From assembly GCF_000721235.1 (NCBI RefSeq), contig NZ_JOFH01000032.1, positions 8,571 to 72,570 on the forward strand: DNA of 64,000 bases, written 5' to 3'. Source of the stretch: Streptomyces olivaceus (GTDB lineage: Bacteria; Actinomycetota; Actinomycetes; Streptomycetales; Streptomycetaceae). The notes beneath the pieces are model-generated. The model did not search any database, was not told the DNA's origin, and was given only the letters and a program-made list of their open reading frames with translations. Positions 9,044 to 19,911 of this stretch are shown here, one piece after another. The translations under genes and the position numbers were made by a program. The first letter of the stretch is position 1; each line of letters begins with the position of its first letter.

Positions 9044-10324
9044 ATGGCACCGATCGATACCGACGACAGCACGAGTGCCGGAGAGGGCGAGGAGCTGCGG
9101 GCCGGCCGGCGCAGGGCCGCGCGGTACGTGGTCCCGGTCGCGGTGATGGGAGTGGCCGCCGCGACGATCGGTCTCGTCCCCGCACTCGCCGACTCGGGAG
9201 ACCCCGACCTGCCGAAGATCACGGCGGAGCAACTCCTGCAGAAGATGGCCGAGTCGGACACCGAGCAGCTGTCCGGCACGGTCCGGATCAACACCGACCT
9301 GGGCCTGCCCGACCTCGGCGGCCTGGAGAGCGGCCTGATGTCCGGGATGTCCGGCGGCCCGGGCGGTGCGGACGGTGGCGACGGCTCGGCCGCCGACCCG
9401 TCGGCCAAGCTCACCGAGCTGGTCTCCGGCAGCCACACGCTGCGCGTCGCGGCCGACGGCCCCGACCGGCAGAAGGTGTCCCTGATCGAGGACACCGCCG
9501 AGTACAGCCTGATCCACGACGGCAAGGACGTCTGGGGCTACGACAGCAAGTCCAACGAGGTCTACCACTCCACCGCCCCGGACGGCGCCGAGCGGTCGGG
9601 GAAGTCGGCGAAGGACGTGCCGGCCACGCCGAAGGACTTCGCCGAGGAGGCGCTGAAGTCGGTCGACGACACCACCTCCGTCACGGTGGGCGGCACCGCG
9701 CAGGTGGCCGGACGGGACGCGTACCGGCTGGTGGTCGAGCCCAAGCAGAAGGGTTCCACGGTCGGTGCGATCACCGTCGCCGTGGACGCCGAGACCGGTA
9801 CGCCGCTGAAGTTCACGCTGACCCCCGCGAGTGGGGGCGCCGCCGTGGTGGACGCGGGCTTCACCAAGGTCAGCTTCGCGAAGCCGGACGCGTCGACGTT
9901 CGACTTCACCCCGCCCGAGGGCGCGAAGGTCACCGAGGGCGACGGGGCGAAGGCGCCGGAGCACGGGCGCAAGGGCGAGCACGGCCCCGGCAAGGGCACG
10001 CCGTCCGCGCCGGGCAAGGACGGCGCCGACGGCGCGGCGGACATGAAGGGCATGAAGGTCATCGGCGAGGGCTGGAACTCGATCGCCACCTTCGACACCG
10101 GCGCCCAGGGCCTGCCCACGGGTGCGGCGGCCGGCGACCTGAGCGGCATGGGCGACCTCGGAGGCTTCCTGGGCTCCCTCGGCGACCAGGTCAAGGGCGA
10201 CTTCGGCTCCGGCACGGTCTTCAAGACCCGCCTGGTCAACGCCCTGATCACGGACGACGGCAAGGTCTACGCCGGTGCGGTCACCAAGGACGCCCTGGTG
10301 AAGGCGGCCGACGCCGCGAAGTAG
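9044..10324 (+). CDS. LolA/RseB-like membrane-anchored outer-domain protein
   Basis: The product has 426 residues, with the start chosen at ATG 9044 because of GGAGG about 9 bases upstream. A short acidic head and an Arg cluster precede one membrane segment (RYVVPVAVMGVAAATIGLVP, about residues 26-45), leaving a large extracytoplasmic domain. That domain has the LolA/DUF2092 pattern: KITAEQLLQKMAESDTEQLSGTVR, SLIEDTAEYSLIHDGKDVWGYDS, YRLVVEPKQ and AVDAETGTPLKFTL. Such proteins bind lipids or act as sensors of envelope state; no enzymatic residues are seen. It precedes an ABC exporter by about 80 bases and may work with it. Confidence 0.8.
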   Translation: MAPIDTDDSTSAGEGEELRAGRRRAARYVVPVAVMGVAAATIGLVPALADSGDPDLPKITAEQLLQKMAESDTEQLSGTVRINTDLGLPDLGGLESGLMSGMSGGPGGADGGDGSAADPSAKLTELVSGSHTLRVAADGPDRQKVSLIEDTAEYSLIHDGKDVWGYDSKSNEVYHSTAPDGAERSGKSAKDVPATPKDFAEEALKSVDDTTSVTVGGTAQVAGRDAYRLVVEPKQKGSTVGAITVAVDAETGTPLKFTLTPASGGAAVVDAGFTKVSFAKPDASTFDFTPPEGAKVTEGDGAKAPEHGRKGEHGPGKGTPSAPGKDGADGAADMKGMKVIGEGWNSIATFDTGAQGLPTGAAAGDLSGMGDLGGFLGSLGDQVKGDFGSGTVFKTRLVNALITDDGKVYAGAVTKDALVKAADAAK

Positions 10325-10401
10325 GCAGGAGGGACGGCCGCCCCGCGGGCCGAGGAGTGACCGCGGCCCGCGGGGCGCATCGCACGGAGAATGGGGAGCC
10401 G

Positions 10402-11520
10402 ATGGCCGAAGCGTCCGCCACGGAGCCGGAGAGCCGGGACCGGGGGAGCGCCGACCGCGGAAGCACCGACCTGGGAAGCGCGGACCGGGGAAGCGCGGAC
10501 CGGGAGACCGCCGGCCGGCAGACCGCCGGTCCGGAGGCCGCGAACCCGGAGGGCGCCGGTCCGGAGACCGCCGGCCGGGAGCGGGCGGACGACGCCGTCA
10601 TCGCCACCCGCGCGCTCACCAAGCGCTACCGCGGCGGACAGCTCGCCGTCGACGGTCTGGACCTGACCGTCCCGGCGGGCAGCGTCTTCGGCTTCCTCGG
10701 CCCCAACGGCTCCGGCAAGACCACCACCATCCGCATGCTGATGGGCCTGATCGAACCCACCTCGGGCAGCGCCCGGGTGCTGGGCCGGCCCATGCCGGGC
10801 GCGGCCCGCACCGTACTGCCCGGGGTCGGTGCCCTCATCGAGGGCCCGGCCCTGTACGGCTTCCTCTCCGGCCGCGACAACCTGCTGCGCTACGACGCCG
10901 CCGACCCGGCCGCCGACCCGCGCACCCGACGGGCACGGGTGTCGGCGGCACTGGACCGGGTGGGCCTCGTGGCCGCCGCCGGCAAGAAGGCCAGGGCGTA
11001 CTCGCTCGGCATGAAGCAGCGGCTCGGCCTCGCCGCGGCACTGCTCCAGCCGCGCCGCCTGCTCGTCCTGGACGAGCCGACCAACGGCCTCGACCCGCAG
11101 GGCATGCGCGAGATCCGCGCCCTCGTCCGCGAACTGGCCTCCGACGGCACCACCGTCTTCCTCTCCTCCCACCTGCTGGACGAGATCGAGCAGGTGTGCA
11201 CCCACGCCGCCGTGATGGCCCGGGGACGGCTGATCACCCAGGGCGCGGTCGCCGACCTCTCGGCCGGGGCGCGCGGCAGGCTGGTGGTGACCACGCCGGA
11301 CCCGGCCGACGCGGCGCGGGTGCTGAAGGAACAGGGAGCCGGGGACGTCGTCGCCGTCGAGGACCGGGTGACGGCGGAACCTCCGGACCACGACCTCGCC
11401 GAGGTGAACGCCGCCCTTGTCGCGGCCGGTGTCCGGGTCCGCGGCTTCGGACTGGAACGGGCCTCCCTGGAGGACGCCTTCGTGGCGCTGACGGGAGAGG
11501 GATTCGATGTCGCGGGCTGA
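10402..11520 (+). CDS. ABC transporter ATP-binding protein with low-complexity N-terminal extension
   Basis: The 372-residue product starts at ATG 10402 behind GGGGAG. Residues 1 to about 65 are a repetitive charged head (DRGSADRGS, AGRQTAGPE units). The nucleotide-binding domain follows: Walker A GPNGSGKT, Q-loop region, signature YSLGMKQRL, Walker B LLVLDEPTNGLDP and the switch His in LSSHLLDEIEQ, with a C-terminal extension typical of drug/lipid exporters of the CcmA/NatA class. Its last 14 bases overlap the permease gene. The head is outside the ABC fold and is probably disordered. Confidence 0.9.
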   Translation: MAEASATEPESRDRGSADRGSTDLGSADRGSADRETAGRQTAGPEAANPEGAGPETAGRERADDAVIATRALTKRYRGGQLAVDGLDLTVPAGSVFGFLGPNGSGKTTTIRMLMGLIEPTSGSARVLGRPMPGAARTVLPGVGALIEGPALYGFLSGRDNLLRYDAADPAADPRTRRARVSAALDRVGLVAAAGKKARAYSLGMKQRLGLAAALLQPRRLLVLDEPTNGLDPQGMREIRALVRELASDGTTVFLSSHLLDEIEQVCTHAAVMARGRLITQGAVADLSAGARGRLVVTTPDPADAARVLKEQGAGDVVAVEDRVTAEPPDHDLAEVNAALVAAGVRVRGFGLERASLEDAFVALTGEGFDVAG

Positions 11521-12487
11521 GACACGGGCACTGGGCGGACCGGACGGATCGGATCGCCCGGGAGGACCGGACGGCCGGGAAGGACCCGGTCATCGCCCGG
11601 GAGGACCGGGGCAACGGCCCGGCGGCGGGCTCGCGGTGCGCGCGCCGAGCCCGCTGTGGGCCTTCGGACTGCTCCGCAGCGAACTGCTGACCACCTTCCG
11701 GCGCTGGCGGACCCTCGCCCTCCTCGGCGTGCTGGCGGCCGTGCCGGTCCTGGTGGGCATCGCCGTGCGGATCGAGACGAGCGACGGCTCCTCGGTCGGC
11801 GGCGCAGGCGGCGGGGGACCGGCCTTCATCGCGCAGATCAGCAACAACGGCCTGTTCCTGGTCTTCACCGCGCTCGCCGCGACCCTCCCGTTCTTCCTGC
11901 CGATGGCCGTCGGCGTCGTCGCGGGCGACGCGATCGCGGGAGAGGCGAACGCGGGGACGCTCCGCTACCTCCTGGTCGCCCCCGCCGGGCGCACCCGGCT
12001 GCTGCTCACCAAGTACACGACGGTGATCGTCTTCTGCCTCGCGGCCACTCTGGTGGTCGCCGCCTCGGCACTCGTGGTCGGGGCGCTGCTGTTCCCGGTC
12101 GGCGACCTGGTCACCATCTCCGGCACCCGGATCACCTACGGCGAGGGCCTGGGCCGGGCGCTGCTGATCGCCCTGGTCGTGGCCGCCTCGCTGGTCGGCG
12201 TCGCGGCCCTCGGGCTGTTCGTCTCGACGCTGACGAGCAGCGGGATCGCGGCGATGGCGACCACGGTCGGGCTCCTGATCACCGTCCAGATCCTCGACCA
12301 GATCCCGCAGCTGCACGCGCTGCACCCGTACTTCTTCTCGCACTACTGGCTGTCCTTCGCCGACCTGATGCGTGAACCGGTCTACTGGGACGAGTTGGTG
12401 CGGAACCTCGGCCTGCAGGCCCTCTACGCGGCGGTCTTCGGTTCGGCGGCCTGGGCGCGGTTCACGACGAAGGACATCACCTCGTAG
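11507..12487 (+). CDS. ABC-2 type exporter permease
   Basis: The 326-residue integral membrane partner of the ATPase begins inside its coding end. After a Gly/Arg-rich cytoplasmic head there are about six hydrophobic segments, including LALLGVLAAVPVLVGIAV, FLVFTALAATLPFFLPMAVGVVAG, the GEANAGTLRYLLVAPAGR coupling region typical of ABC-2 permeases, VIVFCLAATLVVAASALVVG and ALLIALVVAASLVGVAALGL. The substrate is unknown. Its tail overlaps the convergent FMN reductase gene by 11 bases. Confidence 0.85.
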   Translation: MSRAETRALGGPDGSDRPGGPDGREGPGHRPGGPGQRPGGGLAVRAPSPLWAFGLLRSELLTTFRRWRTLALLGVLAAVPVLVGIAVRIETSDGSSVGGAGGGGPAFIAQISNNGLFLVFTALAATLPFFLPMAVGVVAGDAIAGEANAGTLRYLLVAPAGRTRLLLTKYTTVIVFCLAATLVVAASALVVGALLFPVGDLVTISGTRITYGEGLGRALLIALVVAASLVGVAALGLFVSTLTSSGIAAMATTVGLLITVQILDQIPQLHALHPYFFSHYWLSFADLMREPVYWDELVRNLGLQALYAAVFGSAAWARFTTKDITS

Positions 12488-13079
12488 CCGTGGCGCCCGC
12501 CGCCTCGTACGGGAAACGGGCGAACGGCGCCTCGCGGGCGAAGAACGTCTTGGCGCGCGTCAGCGCGTCCGTGTCCCGCAGGACGTCACCGGGCCTGCTG
12601 CCGTTGCCGAGCAGTACGCCGCCGAACCGCATGCCCATGTAGGCCGCCGAGTTGTTCAGGGCGCCGATCAGCGGGTCGGCGACCTCCCGCTCCTCGTGGG
12701 CGAGCGCGGTGACGCCCCACAGGGTGCGGCCGGCCAGGGTCGCCCTGAAGTCGAGGCCGGGGGTGCGCAGCCACCCGGACCAGTGGTCGAGGTAGCGCTT
12801 GACCGGTGTGGACAGCGTGTACCAGTACAGCGGCGAGGCGATCACGATGTCCGTGGCGGCGAGGGTGGCGTCGAGCAGCAGACTCGCGTTGCCCTCCGTG
12901 GGGCGCGTGTGGTCGGTGTCGTGGCGCAGGTCCTCGAACTCGGGCAGGGGGTGCCGGGCCAGATCGATCCAGCGCTGCTCGACGTCCGCGGGCACCTGGT
13001 CGGCGGCGCGGCGGGCGAGCAGTTCGGTGTTGCCGTCGGGGCGGGTGCTGCCGGTGAGGAAGAGGAAGCGACGCGTCAT
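12477..13079 (-). CDS. NAD(P)H-dependent FMN reductase / flavodoxin-like oxidoreductase
   Basis: The 200-residue flavodoxin-fold protein starts at ATG 13079 (MTRRFLFLTGSTRPDGNTELL); upstream in-frame sequence is non-coding in character. The FMN phosphate loop is TGSTRPDGNT, and IVIASPLYWYTLSTPVKRYLDHW is the conserved second flavin-contact segment, followed by GRTLWGVTALAHEE. The family reduces FMN or quinones with NAD(P)H, and some members are general iron or azo reductases. It stands alone and converges with the ABC permease gene. Confidence 0.85.
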   Translation of the reverse strand: MTRRFLFLTGSTRPDGNTELLARRAADQVPADVEQRWIDLARHPLPEFEDLRHDTDHTRPTEGNASLLLDATLAATDIVIASPLYWYTLSTPVKRYLDHWSGWLRTPGLDFRATLAGRTLWGVTALAHEEREVADPLIGALNNSAAYMGMRFGGVLLGNGSRPGDVLRDTDALTRAKTFFAREAPFARFPYEAAGATATR

Positions 13080-13294
13080 GAGGGACCCCGGTTCGGTCGG
13101 CGATGGACGGTAACCAGCATGTGCATTATATGCGTACGCATTTACTTGTCCATGGGGGCGCCACCTGGAACGAGCCTGTGACACCCCGGTGACGTGAGAA
13201 CCGCGGGCGAGCGGAGACACTCGACAATAGGTGCACGACAGGCACGACAGGCTCTGGACGGTACGGAGACACGATCCGCCGACGGAAGCCGCCG

Positions 13295-14770
13295 ATGAGT
13301 GGGGGAACGATGTCTCGACTCGGCCGCGACGAGCAGCGCGATCACGAGGGCGCCGGGTGCTCGGCCGACCGCGCGGCGACGCCGATCGACGTCCGCGTAC
13401 CGGCCGCCGGAGCCGGTGCGCGCAGCGCCTCGGTCGACGGTGCGACGGTCGTCGCGGCCCCCGGCGAGGAGATCCAGAACGCCGTGCTGAACCACCTCCA
13501 CCGCCTCGCCCTCGCCGCCGGGCAGCCCGTCCTCGCCACGATCCACGACCGGCGCGTCGGCTACTCCGTCCCGCTCAGGGTCGACCCGGACGGTGCGAGC
13601 CACCTCGCCGCGGACCCGGTGCCGGCGCCGGCCGAGGAGGAACCCGCGGTACCCGCGGCCACGCCGGTGCCCGAGGAGACGCCGGTGCCCGAGCGGGCGG
13701 CGACCGGGTGGGACAGGCCCACGCACGTCCTGCGCTCCCTGGAGGCCGTACCGGACGGCGCCCCGGCGTTCCCGTCGCCGGCGGTGCCCGACGAGCGGCG
13801 GACACCGGCCGCCGGCTCCGCGCCGACCTTCGTGCTGCGTGCCCTGCCGGAACCGGCCGGGGGTGTCCGGCCGGGCACGGTGGCCCCGCCGACCGGGGTG
13901 TTCGGGCCGCCGCCCCGGATGGGCGACGCGGCCGCGGTCCCGGTGCCGGAAGGCGCGGTCCCGGCGCCGGAAGAGGCTGCCCCGCGCACCGCATCGCCCG
14001 CCGACCCGGAGCCGGCCCACACGCGCGCACCCGAACCGCCCCGCGAGCCCGCCCCGGCGCAGCCCCACGAACTCACCGCCCGCCCCGAGCCGTCGTCCTG
14101 CCCGACGCCCCTCCCCGAGCCGACGCCGCTCCCCGATCCGGCCGCCGCCCCCAAGCCCGTCACCGCCTCCAAGCGGCCCTCCGCCCCCGGGCCGTTCCTC
14201 GACGCCGACCCCGGCCCCAAGCCCACCCCCACGCCCGCCCGCGGCTTCGACGCCGTGGCCGAGGCCGTGCTCGGGGACGCGTTGCTCACGGTGCCCGGCG
14301 ACGCCACGACCGCGGCGCTGCTCGCGGAGCCGACGGCCCGGATCAACGAGGCCGTCAGGGAGGGGCGCACCCAGACCGCGGCGCACCTGGCCGAGCAGGT
14401 CGTGACGGACGCCTCGCGGACGCTGGGGCCGGAGCACCCGGAGGTACTCCGGCTCCGCGAACTCACCGCGTACATCGCCTACTTGTCCGGCGACCCGGGC
14501 CGCGCCTTCGACCTCTCGCTGGAGCTGGCCCGGCTGCACCGGCGGGCGGGTGACGCGGAGGCCGCGTACGGCAACGTCCAGAGCGCGGCCACCGCCTGGC
14601 GTGCCGTACGCGACCCCGAGCAGGGGCTGGAGCTGGGGCGCGACCTGGTCGGCCTGTGGGACGAACTCGCCGCCGAGGAGGGCCCGGCGGCCGAGGACGC
14701 CGAGGAACTGGAGTCCGTACGCACCCGCATGGGCCGTCTCGCCGAGCGCCTCCGCACCCGGGCCGGCTGA
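13295..14770 (+). CDS. Proline-rich protein with C-terminal TPR-like domain, unknown function
   Basis: The protein has about 491 residues. Two starts are possible, ATG 13295 (GGAAG 6 bases upstream) and ATG 13310; the first has better spacing. Residues 20-95 form a small folded region (VSAPGEEIQNAVLNHLHRLALAAGQPVLATIHDRRVGYSVPL-like). Residues 100-310 are Pro/Glu/Ala-rich linker with repeats such as PEETPVPE, and the last 170 residues are helical (TARINEAVREGRTQTAAHLAEQVV, ELARLHRRAGDAEAAYGNVQSAATAWRAV) like tetratricopeptide repeats. A scaffold or signalling role would be a guess; no catalytic motif is seen. Confidence 0.75.
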   Translation: MSGGTMSRLGRDEQRDHEGAGCSADRAATPIDVRVPAAGAGARSASVDGATVVAAPGEEIQNAVLNHLHRLALAAGQPVLATIHDRRVGYSVPLRVDPDGASHLAADPVPAPAEEEPAVPAATPVPEETPVPERAATGWDRPTHVLRSLEAVPDGAPAFPSPAVPDERRTPAAGSAPTFVLRALPEPAGGVRPGTVAPPTGVFGPPPRMGDAAAVPVPEGAVPAPEEAAPRTASPADPEPAHTRAPEPPREPAPAQPHELTARPEPSSCPTPLPEPTPLPDPAAAPKPVTASKRPSAPGPFLDADPGPKPTPTPARGFDAVAEAVLGDALLTVPGDATTAALLAEPTARINEAVREGRTQTAAHLAEQVVTDASRTLGPEHPEVLRLRELTAYIAYLSGDPGRAFDLSLELARLHRRAGDAEAAYGNVQSAATAWRAVRDPEQGLELGRDLVGLWDELAAEEGPAAEDAEELESVRTRMGRLAERLRTRAG

Positions 14771-14800
14771 CCGGACCGCGCCCGCGTGGGGCCGCCCGTC

Positions 14801-15820
<1,020 letters not shown>

Positions 15821-16022
15821 CTAGGGAGTCCTCCGGAAGGGGACTCCACAGTGAATGGGGTGCCTGGATGGTGTGGCAGAGGTTGACCCTGCGTCAAGAC
15901 CGCTGTCCGGTCACGAGGCCGCACATATCGGAAGCCATGAAGTCGAGCCCGAGGTGGAGCCAGAGGCCGAGCCCCCCACGTCCCGTCCTGAGGCCAAGCC
16001 CTACCCGTCCTGAGGCCAAGCC

Positions 16023-16493
16023 CTAATGGACGCAGAACTCGTTCCCCTCGGGGTCCGCCATCATCACCCACTCACCGCCCTGCTCCGTCACCCGGCGCAG
16101 CACGCCCGCGCCCAGCGCCTCCAGCCGGGTCACCTCCGCAGCACGCCCGCCGTCCGCGGAGTGCACGTCGAGGTGGAGCCGGTTCTTGCCGGTCTTGGCC
16201 TCCGGCACGCGCTGGAACAGCAGCCGCCGGCCCAGGCCGGTGCCGCTCTCCTCCTGGTAGGGGTCGTCGGGATGGCGTACGGCGGCGAGGTCGCGCCAGG
16301 CGCGGCGGCCGTGGGACTCGACGGTGGCCTCCACCGGTACCGCACCGGAGCCCAGCAGCTTCTCGATGAGCGCGCTGTTGTCCTCGACCTCGTAGTGGAG
16401 GGCGGCGGCCCAGAAGTCCGCCTGCGCGTGCGGGGCGGCGGCGTCGATGACGATCTTGAAGTGCAGAGGAGCGGGGCCCGGGGTCGGTGTCAT
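16023..16493 (-). CDS. VOC/glyoxalase-superfamily protein
   Basis: The 156-residue protein has paired beta-alpha-beta units typical of glyoxalase-like VOC proteins: LHFKIVIDAAAPHAQADFWAAALHYEVED at the start, RLHLDVHSAD in the middle and WVMMADPEGNEFCVH at the end, where the final His/Glu pattern matches metal-site positions. It belongs to the common actinobacterial group of uncharacterised VOC proteins (substrate unknown). It lies 8 bases downstream of the transporter gene and is probably co-transcribed with it. Confidence 0.85.
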   Translation of the reverse strand: MTPTPGPAPLHFKIVIDAAAPHAQADFWAAALHYEVEDNSALIEKLLGSGAVPVEATVESHGRRAWRDLAAVRHPDDPYQEESGTGLGRRLLFQRVPEAKTGKNRLHLDVHSADGGRAAEVTRLEALGAGVLRRVTEQGGEWVMMADPEGNEFCVH

Positions 16494-16501
16494 CCGACCA
16501 G

Positions 16502-17560
16502 TTATAGCGTCTGCTGCCGCGCCTGCGTCCGTGTCTGCGACTGCTGTTCGGCGACCTCGGGAGCCGGGGTCCCCGAGGCCACGATCTCCGAGTCCCGCGC
16601 GGCGGTGCTCCCCTTGAGCGGGGCCACGCCCGCGCCCGTCCGGTCCAGCTGCTCCTTCAGGGCGCGCGCGGTCCGGCGCGCCGTGCGCAGCGCGTCCCAG
16701 GTCAGCAGCGTCAGCGCCAGCCAGACCAGCCCGAAGCCGGCCCAGCGCTCGGGCGGCATCTTCTCGTGGAAGTAGAGGACGCCGAGCAGGAACTGGAAGA
16801 CCGGTGCCAGGTACTGCAGCAGTCCCAGGGTGGACAGCGGCACCCGGATCGCGGCGAATCCGAAGCAGACCATGGGGATCGCGGTGACCACGCCGGTCGA
16901 GGCGAGCAGCGCCGAGTGCCCGAGGCCCCCGGTGGTGAAGGTCGACTGGCCCTGGGTGCCCAGCCACAGCAGATAGCCCAGCGCGGGCAGGAACAGCACC
17001 GCGGTCTCGGCCGCCAGCGACTCGACTCCGCCGAGGTTGATCTTCTTCTTCGCCAGGCCGTACGTGGCGAAGGAGAAGGCGAGGCAGAGGGAGATCCACG
17101 GCGGCTCGCCATAGCCGACGGCGAGGACGAGCACGGCCGCGAAGCCGATCCCGACCGCCGCCCACTGCGCGGGCCGCAACCGCTCCTTCAGCAGCAGGAC
17201 GCCCATCGCGATGGTGACCAGCGGGTTGATGAAGTAGCCGAGCGAGGCCTCCACGACGTGGCCGCTGTTCACGGCCCAGATGTAGACGCCCCAGTTGACG
17301 GTGATCACCGTGGCGGCCACGGCGATCAGAGCGAGCCTGCGCGGCTGCCGCAGCAGCTCGACGGCCCAGGCCCAGCGCCGTACGACGAGCAGGGCGGCGG
17401 CGACGAAGACGAGGGACCACACCATCCGGTGGGCGAGCATCTCGCCGGAGCCGGCGGGTTGGAGCAGCGGCCAGTAAAGCGGGACGATGCCCCACATCCC
17501 GTATGCCGCGAAGCCGTTCAGCAGGCCTATGCGCTGATCACTCCTGGACGACCCGGGCAC
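16502..17560 (-). CDS. rarD: RarD-type EamA (drug/metabolite transporter superfamily) permease
   Basis: The product has about 352 residues, starting at GTG 17560 behind GGGAGG; the frame is open further to 17641. Ten hydrophobic segments alternate in two EamA repeats: GLLNGFAAYGMWGIVPLYWPLL, then ITVNWGVYIWAVNSGHVVEASLGYFINPL (the RarD signature), LRPAQWAAVGIGFAAVLVLAVGYG, and LGLLQYLAPVFQFLLGVLYFHE. A charged 70-residue tail is cytoplasmic. The family exports small metabolites; RarD was first linked to chloramphenicol sensitivity, but the substrate is not settled. Confidence 0.85.
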   Translation of the reverse strand: MPGSSRSDQRIGLLNGFAAYGMWGIVPLYWPLLQPAGSGEMLAHRMVWSLVFVAAALLVVRRWAWAVELLRQPRRLALIAVAATVITVNWGVYIWAVNSGHVVEASLGYFINPLVTIAMGVLLLKERLRPAQWAAVGIGFAAVLVLAVGYGEPPWISLCLAFSFATYGLAKKKINLGGVESLAAETAVLFLPALGYLLWLGTQGQSTFTTGGLGHSALLASTGVVTAIPMVCFGFAAIRVPLSTLGLLQYLAPVFQFLLGVLYFHEKMPPERWAGFGLVWLALTLLTWDALRTARRTARALKEQLDRTGAGVAPLKGSTAARDSEIVASGTPAPEVAEQQSQTRTQARQQTL

Positions 17561-17727
17561 GGGCACCTCCCTCTCCCACTCGGCATGCCGGGACGGTCGC
17601 ATGCCACGACGAAGGTAACGCCGCAGCCCGCCGCCTGTCATGTCCGTATCGGCATACGGTCATGACAGGCGGGAATGCCGGAGATGTCGGAGAAGGTGGG
17701 GGTGCCGGTACCGGCGGACCGTCCGGG

Positions 17728-18582
17728 TCAGCCCTTGAGCGCGGCGGCGACGGCCTCGGCGAGCGGCGTGGTCGGCCGGCCGGCCAGCCGGGACAGGTCG
17801 CCGGTGGAGACCACCAGCTCGCCCTTGGCGATGGAGGCGTCCACGCCGGCGAGGATCTCCGCCAACGGCGCGGGGAGCCCGGCACCGGCGAGGATGCCGG
17901 TGTAGGCCTCGGTGGAGACCGGCTTGTAGACGATCTCCTTGCCGGTCTGCCGGCTCAGCTCGGCGGCGTACTCGGCGAAGCTCCAGGCCTCGTCGCCGCC
18001 CAGCTCGTACGCCTTGTTCTCGTGGCCCTCGCCGGTCAGTACGGCGACGGCGGCGGCCGCGTAGTCGGCGCGGGAGGCGGAGGAGACGCGGCCCTCGCCG
18101 GCCGCCTGCACGACGGCGCCGTGCTCCAGGACCGGGGCGAGCTGCTCGGTGTAGTTCTCGTGGTACCAGCCGTTGCGCAGCAGCGCGTACGGCACGCCCG
18201 AACCCACCAGCACCTCCTCGGTGGCACGGTGGTCGTCGGCGAGCGCCGCCTTCAGGCTCTCGGGGGCGCTGGTGTAGGCGAGCAGGGCGACACCGGCCTT
18301 GCCGGCCGCCTCGATCACGACGGTGTGCTGCTGGACGCGGCCCTTGTCGAACTCGTTGCCGGAGATCAGCAGCACCCGGTCGCCGGCCGCGAACAGGCCG
18401 TCGAAGGTCTCGGGCGCGTTGTAGTCGGCGACCGCGAGCCGCGCGCCGAGGGCGGCGAGGTCGGCGGCGCGGTCGCGGTCCCGGACGACGGCGGTGACCT
18501 GGTCGGCCGGCACCTTCTCCAGCAGTTGCCGCACGACAAGGCGGCCGAGGTGTCCGGTGGCTCCGGTGACGACGATGCTCAT
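17728..18582 (-). CDS. NmrA/QorB-like NAD(P)H-binding oxidoreductase
   Basis: The 284-residue Rossmann protein begins with the dinucleotide loop VVTGATGHLGRLVV. Features such as VTAVVRDRDRAADLAALGARLAVADY, VLLISGNEFDKGRVQQHTVVIEAAGKAGV, YTSAPES and LRNGWYHENY match the QorB-type quinone oxidoreductase 2/NmrA group, which reduces quinones with NADPH or senses redox state. The gene is often controlled by an HxlR-type regulator; here no regulator is adjacent, but a palindrome GTAAG-GTA-CTTAC lies about 80 bases upstream. Confidence 0.85.
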   Translation of the reverse strand: MSIVVTGATGHLGRLVVRQLLEKVPADQVTAVVRDRDRAADLAALGARLAVADYNAPETFDGLFAAGDRVLLISGNEFDKGRVQQHTVVIEAAGKAGVALLAYTSAPESLKAALADDHRATEEVLVGSGVPYALLRNGWYHENYTEQLAPVLEHGAVVQAAGEGRVSSASRADYAAAAVAVLTGEGHENKAYELGGDEAWSFAEYAAELSRQTGKEIVYKPVSTEAYTGILAGAGLPAPLAEILAGVDASIAKGELVVSTGDLSRLAGRPTTPLAEAVAAALKG

Positions 18583-18661
18583 GGTTTCAGTACTCCTCGT
18601 GGGGGCTCGATGTAACTAACCCTAGGAGTTGCGCTAACCGAAGGAAAGTGCCCACTTTGAA

Positions 18662-18674
18662 GTAAGGTACTTAC
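18662..18674. promoter_or_regulatory. Putative operator GTAAGGTACTTAC upstream of the NmrA-type gene
   Basis: A perfect inverted repeat of GTAAG and CTTAC separated by GTA sits about 80 bases upstream of the oxidoreductase start. Its AT content is high for this genome. Repeats of this GTAC-centred type are reported upstream of QorB-type genes as HxlR-family (YtfH/QorR) operators. No matching regulator gene is in the window, so the assignment is an inference. Confidence 0.45.
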
Positions 18675-18696
18675 CTCTGAGTTAGCCGGGTAAGCC

Positions 18697-18728
18697 GTGA
18701 GGCCCGGACGTCGCCGTCCGGGCCTCAC
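18697..18728 (-). terminator. Strong hairpin terminator downstream of korB
   Basis: A 14-bp perfect stem (GTGAGGCCCGGACG / CGTCCGGGCCTCAC) closes a TCGC tetraloop about 35 bases after the korB stop on the minus strand. As is usual in Streptomyces there is no long U tract. It separates the kor operon from the oxidoreductase gene. Confidence 0.8.
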
Positions 18729-18762
18729 GTGAGCGGTCGCGCGCGGTGGACCGCCGCCGGCG

Positions 18763-19903
<1,141 letters not shown>

Positions 19904-19911
<8 letters not shown>
